Below, piece after piece: positions 18,084-26,650 of a stretch of DNA of 64,000 nt (positions are counted from its first letter, which is position 1; every line of letters begins with the position of its first letter). A program made the translations under genes and the position numbers. The notes beneath the pieces were generated by a model. That model worked only from the letters and a program-made list of their open reading frames with translations. It searched no databases and had not been told where the DNA came from. Source of the DNA: Lachnospiraceae bacterium (GTDB lineage Bacteria; Bacillota; Clostridia; Lachnospirales; Lachnospiraceae); the NCBI GenBank assembly GCA_021202335.1, contig JAJQDE010000027.1:31989-95988 (forward strand), read 5' to 3'.

Positions 18084-19837
18084 ATATTATTATATGCGCC
18101 GGCTTTTTTATTCATGGCAATTTTTACGATTTTGTCAAAAATCGCATTGCACACAATAACCACGGTATTGTCAAACACAATCGCCATGCCAAGGCAGATT
18201 AAAAAGGTCAGCGCCACCGTCGCGGCAATCCCGCCAAATACGCCAAAGCGGAGCGCCGTGATGTGAAGGCGCCCCTCCACCACGACAAACAGCACATACC
18301 AATGTATCAGTATGATTGAATAGCTGTACTTTGCACACATCCTCACAATCAGCGACCATGCCGCGCCGATGCGCGAAGCACGCTTTGAAACAAATTTATC
18401 CTTGTATTTTAAAAATAATGCAAAAATCGCGCACGACATAAACATCATCGGCGGCGTGCTACCATACACATAGTTCATCTGCGAGGAATCCGCAAACACC
18501 ACCGCCACGGCAGCAGCAAACGCAGCCGCGCCCACAGGCAGTATGTATTTTTTCCATTTAAAGATTTCATACTGCCGCGTCAGGATAAACCCCAGCAAAA
18601 ACACGCCCTCCCAGCCTGCAAGAAACGTGGACGCGCCAAAGGTCATTCCAAATATCGGCAGATAATTGGTCAGCGCATTTAATACAAAAATGACCGCCGC
18701 AAGCGACAAGAGCATCCTATCGCTCAGGTGTGCCGCCATTACCCTGAAAAACGGCGTCGCAAGATAGAGCGCCGCAATCGTGTAGATCAGCCAAAGATGC
18801 GGCGCGGCGTCAGGCGCGCCCGACACAATCCGTTTCAGGGCGGAGCCGATATTGCGTGGCGGCAAAAAGCCCACCTCATCGTTTAACGACAGTAAAAGCA
18901 GGTAATAGGCTGCAAGCGGTATCACAACCCTCGACACCCTTCTTATATAAAAGGCAGCCGTGCTTTCCACGCTTTCATCCGGGCCCTTCGGTGTAAGAAG
19001 CAGTGCGCCCGAAAGCATCACATACAAAAGATTGCAGGTAAGCCCAAGAGTAAGGCCGCACACCATCACCAGCCGTTTCCAATCCGCGCCCCCCGTTTCC
19101 TCAAGCTCCGTCACCATAGGCGAACAGGCATGCGCGAGTATGACCAGCACGGCGGCAAGAATACGCATATAATCCCAATGCAATTTCCTGCCTGCCGCCG
19201 GCTTCACGCCAAAGAGTATCGCATCGCCCCTCTTTGCGCGCTGTCCGTGCGCCCAATAAATAAGCGGAAAGCCAATCAGCACGGCAGGAAAGCACCAAAG
19301 GCATCGGTTGAGTGTTTCATCGGAAATATAGAGCGTTTGGGACATTTCCTCCGTGCAGGCATAAAGCCCGCAAAGCTCAAACGCGCCGTCTATGTCAAGG
19401 CGCAGCACGGCATATTCCCCAAGCGGCAGAGGAATACGCAGGCGTTCCTCCTGCGCCGCAAGCTTGACCGTCACGGAGCGCCGCTCCGAAAATCCCTCTC
19501 CTGCCCCTGCGTAAAAGACCTGCGCCTTTATCTCTTCATTCGCATCCGATGCTCCCGAAATCACAAGCTCCAGCCCGCCTATCTGCCCAAGGCTCTCTGT
19601 ATTCAGATACATCTGCGGGTCGCTGTCTGTCGGCTCAAAATACACGCCGCTGTCAAGCTCCGTCACCGCGTACCCCGACACTCCCCCGTAACATTCCGTA
19701 GGAACGCAGAGCACATCGCCCGAAAGCGCATACTCACAGGACAGATTGCGGTAAAAAATAATCGCAAGGGCAAGCACGACAGCCGCCGCAAGCACAAGCC
19801 TTTTATGCCCCGATATCTGCTTCAATATATATTTCAT
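18080..19837 (-). CDS. membrane acyltransferase family 3 protein with extracytoplasmic domain
   Basis: The 585-residue protein has an N-terminal membrane segment (about 14-30), then an extracytoplasmic beta-rich domain (about 35-170). From about residue 180 a polytopic acyltransferase-3 domain with roughly ten membrane segments follows. The sequence LHWDYMRILAAVLVILAHAC holds the conserved Arg and His of the family. Such proteins move acetyl or other acyl groups onto exported glycans or peptidoglycan. The gene overlaps both neighbours by 4 bases (SGNH hydrolase before, spoIID after). An acyltransferase next to an SGNH esterase suggests a paired cycle of adding and removing acyl groups. Confidence 0.82.
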   Translation of the reverse strand: MKYILKQISGHKRLVLAAAVVLALAIIFYRNLSCEYALSGDVLCVPTECYGGVSGYAVTELDSGVYFEPTDSDPQMYLNTESLGQIGGLELVISGASDANEEIKAQVFYAGAGEGFSERRSVTVKLAAQEERLRIPLPLGEYAVLRLDIDGAFELCGLYACTEEMSQTLYISDETLNRCLWCFPAVLIGFPLIYWAHGQRAKRGDAILFGVKPAAGRKLHWDYMRILAAVLVILAHACSPMVTELEETGGADWKRLVMVCGLTLGLTCNLLYVMLSGALLLTPKGPDESVESTAAFYIRRVSRVVIPLAAYYLLLLSLNDEVGFLPPRNIGSALKRIVSGAPDAAPHLWLIYTIAALYLATPFFRVMAAHLSDRMLLSLAAVIFVLNALTNYLPIFGMTFGASTFLAGWEGVFLLGFILTRQYEIFKWKKYILPVGAAAFAAAVAVVFADSSQMNYVYGSTPPMMFMSCAIFALFLKYKDKFVSKRASRIGAAWSLIVRMCAKYSYSIILIHWYVLFVVVEGRLHITALRFGVFGGIAATVALTFLICLGMAIVFDNTVVIVCNAIFDKIVKIAMNKKAGAYNNI

Positions 19838-20508
19838 TCCTGCGTTTCCTCTGTGCGGCTCTCAATCAGCGCCGCGTAAATGCCGCCAAGCCCGCGCAGC
19901 CCCTCCGCGATAAAGCCCGCATACATCAGAGCGCCGTCGTATCTAAGATGCGTATTGTCCTTCTTCTCGCCAAAGAACATATACCATTTGCGGCTTTTCT
20001 CCTCACCTGCCCGCTCAAGCACGGCGCGGCTCTCTGAAAACAGGTCAACAAGCGGCACGTTATTTTTCTTAGCAGTCTGCTTCATGGCATCCACGTAATC
20101 CGTATGCGCGCTCTCAATCAACATTCCTTTTTCATCGAACAGCCTGCGTTCAATCGGCGTAATCAGCACCGGATATGCGCCATGCCTTCTTGCCGTGTCA
20201 ATGTATGTTTCCAGATTTTTAACGTATGTGGAAAACGGCTCCGTGTAACGCGCCAGATCCTGCACCTTCTCATCATTATGCCCAAACTGAATGAATAAAA
20301 AATCGCCCTCGCCAAGCTCCCTGTCAATCGCATCAAGCCTGCCCTCATCCATAAAGCTTTTCGTGCTTCTGCCGTTTTTTGCGTAATTTAAAACAAACAC
20401 GCCCTCTCTGACATACATGGGGAAAACCTGCCCTATTCCCGTCTGCGGGTATGTCGCCAGGGTGTTGTTCTGCACTGTTGAATCCCCTGCCCAAAATATT
20501 TTATTCAT
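19834..20508 (-). CDS. SGNH hydrolase, rhamnogalacturonan acetylesterase-like (CE12)
   Basis: The 224-residue protein has no signal peptide. Block I AGDSTVQ holds the nucleophile Ser10; block II NYAKNGRST holds the oxyanion Gly; block III FGHND holds the Asn; the catalytic Asp/His are in DNTHLRYDGA. This set is that of CE12 rhamnogalacturonan acetylesterases. With the galactanase and sugar importers nearby, a role in deacetylating imported pectin oligosaccharides is plausible. A role with the adjacent acyltransferase is the alternative. It ends in a 4-base overlap with the acyltransferase gene. Confidence 0.85.
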   Translation of the reverse strand: MNKIFWAGDSTVQNNTLATYPQTGIGQVFPMYVREGVFVLNYAKNGRSTKSFMDEGRLDAIDRELGEGDFLFIQFGHNDEKVQDLARYTEPFSTYVKNLETYIDTARRHGAYPVLITPIERRLFDEKGMLIESAHTDYVDAMKQTAKKNNVPLVDLFSESRAVLERAGEEKSRKWYMFFGEKKDNTHLRYDGALMYAGFIAEGLRGLGGIYAALIESRTEETQE

Positions 20509-20598
20509 ATGCTTTAATCTCCCAATATCAATTCCTGGAAAAAAGAAGCTGCCGCCCCACGATTTTTCAATCGTTAAAGCGACAGCCCCTCATTTTCA

Positions 20599-22237
20599 CT
20601 ATTCGTTTAACTCTGCAAGACACTGGTCGATGATTGAGCCTACAGATGCAACATATGTTTCCATAGCCGCATCCACATCGCCGCCCTCAACAACCACGCT
20701 TGTGATTACTGCAAGCTTCGCGTCGTAAATCGTACCTGACTCGTTCGTGTAGGTTTCCGATACGGGCGAAACAGGAGCATCCACGCAGTTCTCCGTGAAG
20801 AATGTGTTGCCTGAAGCCGCCAGCTCTGTCTGTGCCGCATAACCGTTTGTCAGCTCACATACCGAAAGAGCCGGGTCAATGAGGTTCTTCTTCCATACCG
20901 AGTTAGGGTCGTTAGGCGACTGCTTTAAGTGGAACTCACCGTCAGCATATTCATAGGTCTTTTCGCTGTCCTTACCCGCGTTTGTCGTGAAGGTTTCAGC
21001 CTCTGTTGACCAGTGAACACCCTCCGCGCCATATGTCCAAAGCGTCTGAACAACATCGCCGTCCATCATGGTTTCGATAAACGCATCAAACACTGCCTGA
21101 TTGCGCGTATCGTCGCCTGAATCGATGATACACCATACAGGAGCTTCACGGTTAATATAACCGCCCACCGTGCTTGTAATCTCCTCAATGGGAGCAAGCT
21201 GTACAAGCTCCTCATCAACCTCATTCTTAATCAGATTGTCGGTCAATGTCTGATACCATGAGCCTGCCCAATATGTGAACACGCCTGACGAACCTGTCTG
21301 GTCGTTTGAGAACCACTTCTCACGCGCAATCTTTGTAGATGCCGTAAGTGTTTCAGGGTCGATGCAGCCGTCAACATATGCCTGCTGCAATCTCAAAAGA
21401 GCTGCCTTTGTTTCCTCTGTCTGGAAGCCGTCATACCATACGCCGTCGTCCCCCTGAAGGATTGCGGGGTATGAGTCCTGCCAGAACTCAGGCAGATAAT
21501 TGATATAAGGAGCCTCGTTTCCTACAAAGCCCGAAGCCACAACGCCGTAGGTGTCGCCGTTTACGCCGTTTCCGTCAGGGTCTCCCTCATGGAAAGCAAG
21601 GAGCATGTTGTAGTAATCGTCATAGGTCTTAACATCATCCGCGTTAATTCCCACTGCGTCAAGCCATGCCTTCTTCACATAGGTAACGCAGCCGTTTCCG
21701 TATGTCGGTGCAAAGCCATATAAAGAACCGTCGTCCTCCTTCAAAGCCTCATTAATTCCGGGAAGCGTCATTCGCTCCTGGAAATCAGCGTTCTCATAAG
21801 CCTCTGACAAATCCCAAAGAAGACCTGTCGGAGCATACTGCTTGAACATATCCGCAGACATGATGATTACATCAGGGTAATCACCGCCGGCAAAAAGGCG
21901 TCCTACTGCGTCCGTATATCCCGAATGGTCAAGCTGCTGAATGTTCAGGGGAATACCCTACCGCTTCCTCCCATTGCTCCTTAAACTCAGCCTGTCCGTT
22001 ATCTGTCGTCGCCGTGAGCGTACCGTTTACCACCATGGTAATTCCGGTATCGCCTAAAATGTCATGATAATCAACATCTTCTGTTGAAGCGTCCGCTGAC
22101 GCACTGCTGTCCGCCGCATTGCTGTCTGATGTGCTGCTGTCCGTTGTGCTGCCCGAGTCAGACGAGCTGCTGCCGCATGCTGCAAGCGATACTGTCATCA
22201 CAGATGCGAGAAGCAATGATAATGCTTTCTTTTTCAT
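20599..22237 (-). pseudogene. sugar ABC transporter binding lipoprotein, frameshifted paralogue
   Basis: It is a near copy of the intact binding protein at 24585-26249. The N-terminal frame has lipobox SLAACG, then derails after WEEAVG and stops near 21929. The second frame resumes before SADMFKQYAP and runs to TGA 20599. The cause is one extra C in the run 21956-21958 (CCC instead of CC in the paralogue). Removing it restores AVGIPLNIQ. The gene has its own promoter and lies after lplC. With one base removed it would be a normal LplA-type solute-binding protein of about 545 residues. A sequencing error is possible. Confidence 0.85.
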
Positions 22238-22311
22238 TTTTTTCTTTCCTCCCTATAAAATAAATCCTAATGCTTCAGATATGCGTCCCATTCAGACGCA
22301 CACCTGTATAA

Positions 22312-22340
22312 ATATTAACATTGCAAAGCCTCTAACGCAA
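22312..22340 (-). promoter_or_regulatory. promoter of the second binding-protein gene
   Basis: On the minus strand TTGCGT (22335-22340), 17 bases, TAATAT (22312-22317). The layout and spacer resemble the promoter of the paralogue at 26350-26378, so the duplication included the promoter. Confidence 0.7.
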
Positions 22341-22388
22341 GCATAAATTGTGACATTTGCAGAAAAATTTGTTATATACGCAAAAATA

Positions 22389-22540
22389 GAATGTGCCGAA
22401 AGCACATTCTCGCGCCGAAGCGCAGTCGCGTCAGCGACTGGTTTCCTAAGCGCGAAGTGCGCATCCTCGCGGAGCGTTTTGTCGTATAGGATGAACTTTC
22501 CTATACGACAAAAAGAGAATGTGCCGAAAGCTCATTCTCC
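22389..22540. repeat. palindrome-rich intergenic element flanked by two like hairpins
   Basis: This fills most of the gene-free stretch 22341-22574. It starts with GAATGTGC-CGAAA-GCACATTC (22389-22409) and ends with GAGAATGTGC-CGAAA-GCTCATTCTC (22515-22539). Between them is the perfect 15-bp inverted repeat TTTTGTCGTATAGGA / TCCTATACGACAAAA (22477-22491, 22499-22513) with a 7-base loop, plus CAGTCGC-GTCA-GCGACTG. No reading frame is convincing. It resembles a small non-autonomous repeat or a strong structured spacer between lplC and the second binding-protein gene. Confidence 0.7.
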
Positions 22541-22574
22541 TTGCTGATGAACGCAGGCACTGCGTTCATTATTT

Positions 22575-23444
22575 TTATTCCTTAACAGCTCCGATATTAA
22601 CACCTGTCACGAAATACTTCTGCAGGAACGGATACAATAACATGAATGGCAGAATTGCCGCAATGATACCTGCGTTAAACAGCGTATTTTGGGACACATT
22701 ATACGATGTCGTAGGCGTATCGCCGTCCATGATCATGTTTCTCAGCTTATACTGGAAGTTTACCTGGTTCGGGTCAGTTATGTAAATCTTAACCGTTGAG
22801 TAATCGTTCCATACCGTCACGGCAAACATCAGACCGATGGATGCCAGCGCCGCCTTTGAAAGCGGAAGCACAATCGTAAAGAAAATTCTCATGGGAGAGC
22901 ATCCGTCAATTCTTGCCGCCTCATAAAGCGACTCAGGTATTCCCTCAAAGAAGTTCCTCATAAGCACCAAATTGTAAACATTGATACCATGCTTTACAAC
23001 CAAAATCCACATGCTGTTTACAAGACCCAACTTCTTCATTACCAAATACTCAGGAATCATACCGCCCGAGAAAATCATGGTAAACAGTAAGAAATATGCG
23101 AAGAAGTTACGACCCGGCATATCAAACTGTATAAGCACATATCCGCCAAGTGTTGAAAGCAGCAGACCAAGCAATGTTCCGAGCACTGTCGTAATAATCG
23201 AATTTATGAATGGTCTGTACAACGCCTGTGTTTCAATAATGGTCTTATAACCTTCAATCGTAAACTTGCTGGGCCAAAGCTGGAACTGATAAACGCCTAC
23301 TCTGTTTAACGAGTCCACAAGCACCTTCCAAATCGGTATCAGGATAATTAAACCTATGATAATAAACACAATGTAATTGACAATGTCGAACAATTGAAGC
23401 CTGTCTCCGGGCTTTTTTGTTTTCATTTCCTTTTCCTTTGCCAT
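22575..23444 (-). CDS. sugar ABC transporter permease, LplC type
   Basis: The 289-residue protein has six membrane segments and the EAA loop YEAARIDGCSPMRIFFTIVL that docks the ATPase. The C-terminus PFLQKYFVTGVNIGAVKE is typical of LplC/YtcP carbohydrate permeases (CUT1). It follows lplB by 11 bases with GGGGGTGCGGAT before ATG. No ATPase gene is in the locus, so a shared MsmK/UgpC-like ATPase encoded elsewhere is expected. Polysaccharide fragments such as galacto- or rhamno-oligosaccharides fit the surrounding genes. Confidence 0.92.
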   Translation of the reverse strand: MAKEKEMKTKKPGDRLQLFDIVNYIVFIIIGLIILIPIWKVLVDSLNRVGVYQFQLWPSKFTIEGYKTIIETQALYRPFINSIITTVLGTLLGLLLSTLGGYVLIQFDMPGRNFFAYFLLFTMIFSGGMIPEYLVMKKLGLVNSMWILVVKHGINVYNLVLMRNFFEGIPESLYEAARIDGCSPMRIFFTIVLPLSKAALASIGLMFAVTVWNDYSTVKIYITDPNQVNFQYKLRNMIMDGDTPTTSYNVSQNTLFNAGIIAAILPFMLLYPFLQKYFVTGVNIGAVKE

Positions 23445-23455
23445 ATCCGCACCCC

Positions 23456-24409
23456 CTATACAATTCCGCGTCCGCGGGTCTTTTTACTTGCCCAGTTACA
23501 TGCAAGGACAAGAATACATCCTACGGCGGACTTAAAAAGACCGACTGCCGTCGAGTAACCGTAATTCGGCAACGCAATAGCGAATGTCTGACGATAGATG
23601 TATGTAGAAATAACGTCCGATACATCATAAACCGCATTGTTGTAAAGTACGAATACGGACTCAAACATGTTCATAACCTTAGCAAGGTTAAGGATAAGCA
23701 CGGTAATAATGGTATTTGCAATCGCGGGAAGCGTTATGAAACGCATCTTCTGCATACGCGTCGCACCATCAATGTCCGCTGCCTCATACTGCTCCGGGTT
23801 AATTCCGGAAAGAGTGGCAAGGAATACAATTGTTCCGTAACCTGTTTCCTTCCAAATATTAATCACGTAGAAAAGCGGACGCCACCATGTCTTGCTCGCA
23901 AGGAAGTAAATGTACTTCGTTGTATCTCCGTTAAAGAGAATACCGTTCACCAAACCTGTTGATGAAGGTGAGAAGAGCAAACTGAAGATAGATGCAGTTA
24001 CTGCCCAAGACATAAAGTGCGGCAAATATATAATTGTCTGCAAGGTTTTCTTTGCAAGCAGATTTTTCATTTCATTCAGGAAAAGCGATACCACAACAGA
24101 TGCAAGTGTCGTGATTATCAGCTTTATGATACTCAGCTCAAGAGTATTTTTAAAGGCGGTCCAAAACGCCGTCGTTGAAAACATCTTAGAGAAGTTTTCA
24201 AATCCCACGAATTTCGGAGTTCCTACCGGCTTATATTCATAGAGCGACCAGCGCACACCGAGCATGGGCCAATAATAAATCAACAGCACAAAGATAAACA
24301 CGGGGAGGAACATAATGTAATATCCCCTATTGTTCCATATACGAAGGCTAAGCGGCTTTTTGTGAACTTCCACGCCACCGGAAGTCATAACAGGTTGTTT
24401 TTTTGCCAT
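23456..24409 (-). CDS. sugar ABC transporter permease, LplB type
   Basis: The 317-residue inner-membrane protein has six membrane segments. The N-terminus shows YIMFLPVFIFVLLIYYWPM, and the EAA loop is YEAADIDGATRMQKMRFITL. The family (LplB/YteP) works as a heterodimer with the LplC-type permease downstream and a lipoprotein binding protein upstream. It is the second gene after the intact binding protein, separated by a 175-base gap that holds a stable hairpin. Confidence 0.92.
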   Translation of the reverse strand: MAKKQPVMTSGGVEVHKKPLSLRIWNNRGYYIMFLPVFIFVLLIYYWPMLGVRWSLYEYKPVGTPKFVGFENFSKMFSTTAFWTAFKNTLELSIIKLIITTLASVVVSLFLNEMKNLLAKKTLQTIIYLPHFMSWAVTASIFSLLFSPSSTGLVNGILFNGDTTKYIYFLASKTWWRPLFYVINIWKETGYGTIVFLATLSGINPEQYEAADIDGATRMQKMRFITLPAIANTIITVLILNLAKVMNMFESVFVLYNNAVYDVSDVISTYIYRQTFAIALPNYGYSTAVGLFKSAVGCILVLACNWASKKTRGRGIV

Positions 24410-24519
24410 ACCGTTCTCATCCTTTCTTCCATTTCATCATACTGAAAATTTCCTCATATCACTATGCGGCCGGACGGAACGGCCACGCGTTAATAATATC
24501 GGTTGTTTTGGAATAAGCC

Positions 24520-24539
24520 CCCTCCCTTAACAGGGAGGG
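24520..24539 (-). terminator. hairpin between binding-protein and permease genes
   Basis: CCCTCCC and GGGAGGG pair around a TGTTAA loop (minus strand). The T run after it is short (GGCTTATT), so it is a leaky terminator or an mRNA-stabilising hairpin. Such hairpins let the binding protein be made in excess over the permeases. Confidence 0.6.
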
Positions 24540-24584
24540 ATGCTTTAATTCTTAAATTATGAAATTATGTCAATGACGCTTTTA

Positions 24585-26249
24585 CTACTCGTTTAACTCT
24601 GCAAGGCACTGGTCGATGATTGAACCTACCGTTGCAACATATGTTTCCATAGCTGCGTCTACGTCGCCGCCCTCAACAACCACGCTCGTAACTGCCGCAA
24701 GCTTAGCATCGTAAATCGTACCTGACTCGTTTGTATATGTTTCTGATGAAGGTGATGTAGGAGCATCCACACAGTTCTCCGTGAAGAACTCGTTACCTGC
24801 TGCCTGAAGCTCTGTCTGTGATACATAGCCGTTTGTAAGCTCGCATACCATAAGAGCAGGGTCAATCAGGTTCTTTGACCATACAGTGTTAGAGTCCGTA
24901 GGAGACTGCTTTAAGTGGAACTCACCGTCAGCATACTCATATACCGTCTCGTTTTCCGTACCCGGGTTTGTCGTGAAGCTCTCTGCCTCTGTTGACCAGT
25001 GAACGCCCTCTGCGCCGTATACCCAAAGTGTCTGAACAACATCGCCGTCCATCATGGTCTCGATGAATGCGTCGAACACTGCCTGATTACGTGTTTCATC
25101 ACCTGAATCAATGATAACCCAAACGGGAGCCTCACGGTTAAGGTAGCCGCCCCAAGAGCTTGTAATCTCTTCAATCGGAGCAAGCTGTACAAGGTCTGAA
25201 TCAACCTCATTCTTTATAAGATTGTTTGTAAGCGTCTGATACCATGTACCTGCCCAGTATGTTAACACGCCTGACGAACCTGTCTGGTCGTTTGAGAACC
25301 ACTTCTCACGCGCAATCTTTGTAGATGCAGTAAGTGTCTCAGGGTCGATGCAGCCGTCCTGATATGCCTGCTGCAATCTTAACAGGGCTGCCTTTGTTTC
25401 CTCCGTCTGGAAGCCGTCATACCATACGCCGTCTTCATCCTGAAGAATTGCGGGGTATGCATCCTGCCAAAACTCGGGCAGATAGTTGATGTAAGGAGCC
25501 TCGCTGCCTACAAAGCCTGCTGCCACAACGCCGTATGTATCGCCGTTTACGCCGTTTCCGTCAGGATCGCCCTCATGGAATGCAAGGAGCATGTTATAGT
25601 AGTCGTCATACGTCTTGATATCATCCGCATTGATGCCTACCGCGTCAAGCCAGCTCTGCTTTACATAGCTGACGCAGCCGTTGCCGTATGCAGGAGAGAA
25701 GCCGTAAAGCGCTCCGTCGTCCGTATAAAGGTTGGCATTGATTGCAGGAAGCGTCATTCTTGACTGGAAGTCAGCGTTCTCATATGCGTCTGACATGTCC
25801 CAAAGAAGACCTGTCTGCTCATACTGCTTGAACATATCCGCTGACATGATCATTACGTCAGGGTAATCTCCACTGGCAAACAGACGTCCCACTGCGTCAG
25901 CATAGCCTGAATGGTCAAGCTGCTGAATGTCAAGGGGAATACCTACTGCCGCCTCCCACTGCTCAACAAGCTCTGCCTGTCCGCTGTCAGTGGTTGCCGT
26001 AAGGGTACCATCTACTACCATCGTAATACCCGTATCGCCTAAAATGTCGTGATAATCAGCCTTTTCCGCTGACGTGTCTGCCGATGCGCTTTCTGACGCG
26101 CTGCTGTCCGAAGAGCTGCTGCTTGAATCGGAAGCGCTGCTGCTCGAATCTGAAGAGCTGCTGCTTGAATCAGAAGAGCTGCTGCCGCATGCTGCTAAGG
26201 AAACTACCATCGCAGATGCGAGAAGTAAAGATATTGCTTTCTTTTTCAT
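24585..26249 (-). CDS. sugar ABC transporter binding lipoprotein, LplA type
   Basis: The 554-residue exported lipoprotein has lipobox SLAACG at about 17-22. A long Ser/Asp linker follows, then a family 1 solute-binding fold (GIPLDIQQLDHSGYADAVGR, TGLLWDMSDAYENADF, KWFSNDQTGSSGV). The internal stretch DGDPDGNGVNGDTYG resembles a calcium-binding loop. It captures oligosaccharides for the LplB/LplC permeases downstream. It has a strong promoter with a cre-like dyad just upstream. The frameshifted paralogue lies at the other end of the locus. Confidence 0.93.
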   Translation of the reverse strand: MKKKAISLLLASAMVVSLAACGSSSSDSSSSSSDSSSSASDSSSSSSDSSASESASADTSAEKADYHDILGDTGITMVVDGTLTATTDSGQAELVEQWEAAVGIPLDIQQLDHSGYADAVGRLFASGDYPDVMIMSADMFKQYEQTGLLWDMSDAYENADFQSRMTLPAINANLYTDDGALYGFSPAYGNGCVSYVKQSWLDAVGINADDIKTYDDYYNMLLAFHEGDPDGNGVNGDTYGVVAAGFVGSEAPYINYLPEFWQDAYPAILQDEDGVWYDGFQTEETKAALLRLQQAYQDGCIDPETLTASTKIAREKWFSNDQTGSSGVLTYWAGTWYQTLTNNLIKNEVDSDLVQLAPIEEITSSWGGYLNREAPVWVIIDSGDETRNQAVFDAFIETMMDGDVVQTLWVYGAEGVHWSTEAESFTTNPGTENETVYEYADGEFHLKQSPTDSNTVWSKNLIDPALMVCELTNGYVSQTELQAAGNEFFTENCVDAPTSPSSETYTNESGTIYDAKLAAVTSVVVEGGDVDAAMETYVATVGSIIDQCLAELNE

Positions 26250-26349
26250 TTTTCTTTCCTTTCCTCCCTAAAAATAAAAAATAAATAAAAGATTAACAGT
26301 TCAGGCAGGATGTTTTCCGATTGAAAATCATGCCATATGCCTACTTAAG

Positions 26350-26378
26350 ATTTTACCATTGTAACAGCTTTCATGCAA
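26350..26378 (-). promoter_or_regulatory. promoter of the sugar ABC operon
   Basis: On the minus strand TTGCAT (26373-26378), 17 bases, TAAAAT (26350-26355). The surrounding gap 26250-26650 (about 400 bases) holds this promoter, the dyad below and AT-rich sequence with a T/A tract at about 26470-26490, but no gene I can support. Confidence 0.7.
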
Positions 26379-26388
26379 GCAAGAATTT

Positions 26389-26405
26389 TTGTAAAGCGTT
26401 GCCAA
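26389..26405 (-). promoter_or_regulatory. cre/LacI-operator-like dyad upstream of the sugar ABC promoter
   Basis: TTGTAAAGCGTTGCCAA is an imperfect palindrome of the TTG..AA.CG.TT..CAA kind, lying 11 bases upstream of the -35. Its position suits an activator more than a roadblock. The match to the cre consensus is not perfect. Confidence 0.35.
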
Positions 26406-26650
26406 TTTGACGTAATTTCTCCAAAAAGTCCTTGATTTTTCAGCGTTTTGCGCACTTTGCGCTTTCTAAAATTTTTTTTTATTTTTTTTTATGCAGATTA
26501 AATTTTACTTAAATATTGCCGAATTTTTGCAAGCATTTTTGTGCAAATCGGATCATCCTAAATTCTCCGGGCAAAAATGCCATGTACATTCCGACAATAA
26601 TTTAACACTTTTTTAATACAAATTGACATAATTTGCCTTGCCGCTGCCGG

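Noticed and set aside
19130..19879. Long plus-strand frame opposite the acyltransferase
   Set aside because: Basic, Arg/His/Pro-rich translation typical of the antisense of a GC-rich gene; the minus strand has a clear membrane enzyme. The same applies to 10402-11370, 36624-37244 and similar antisense frames.
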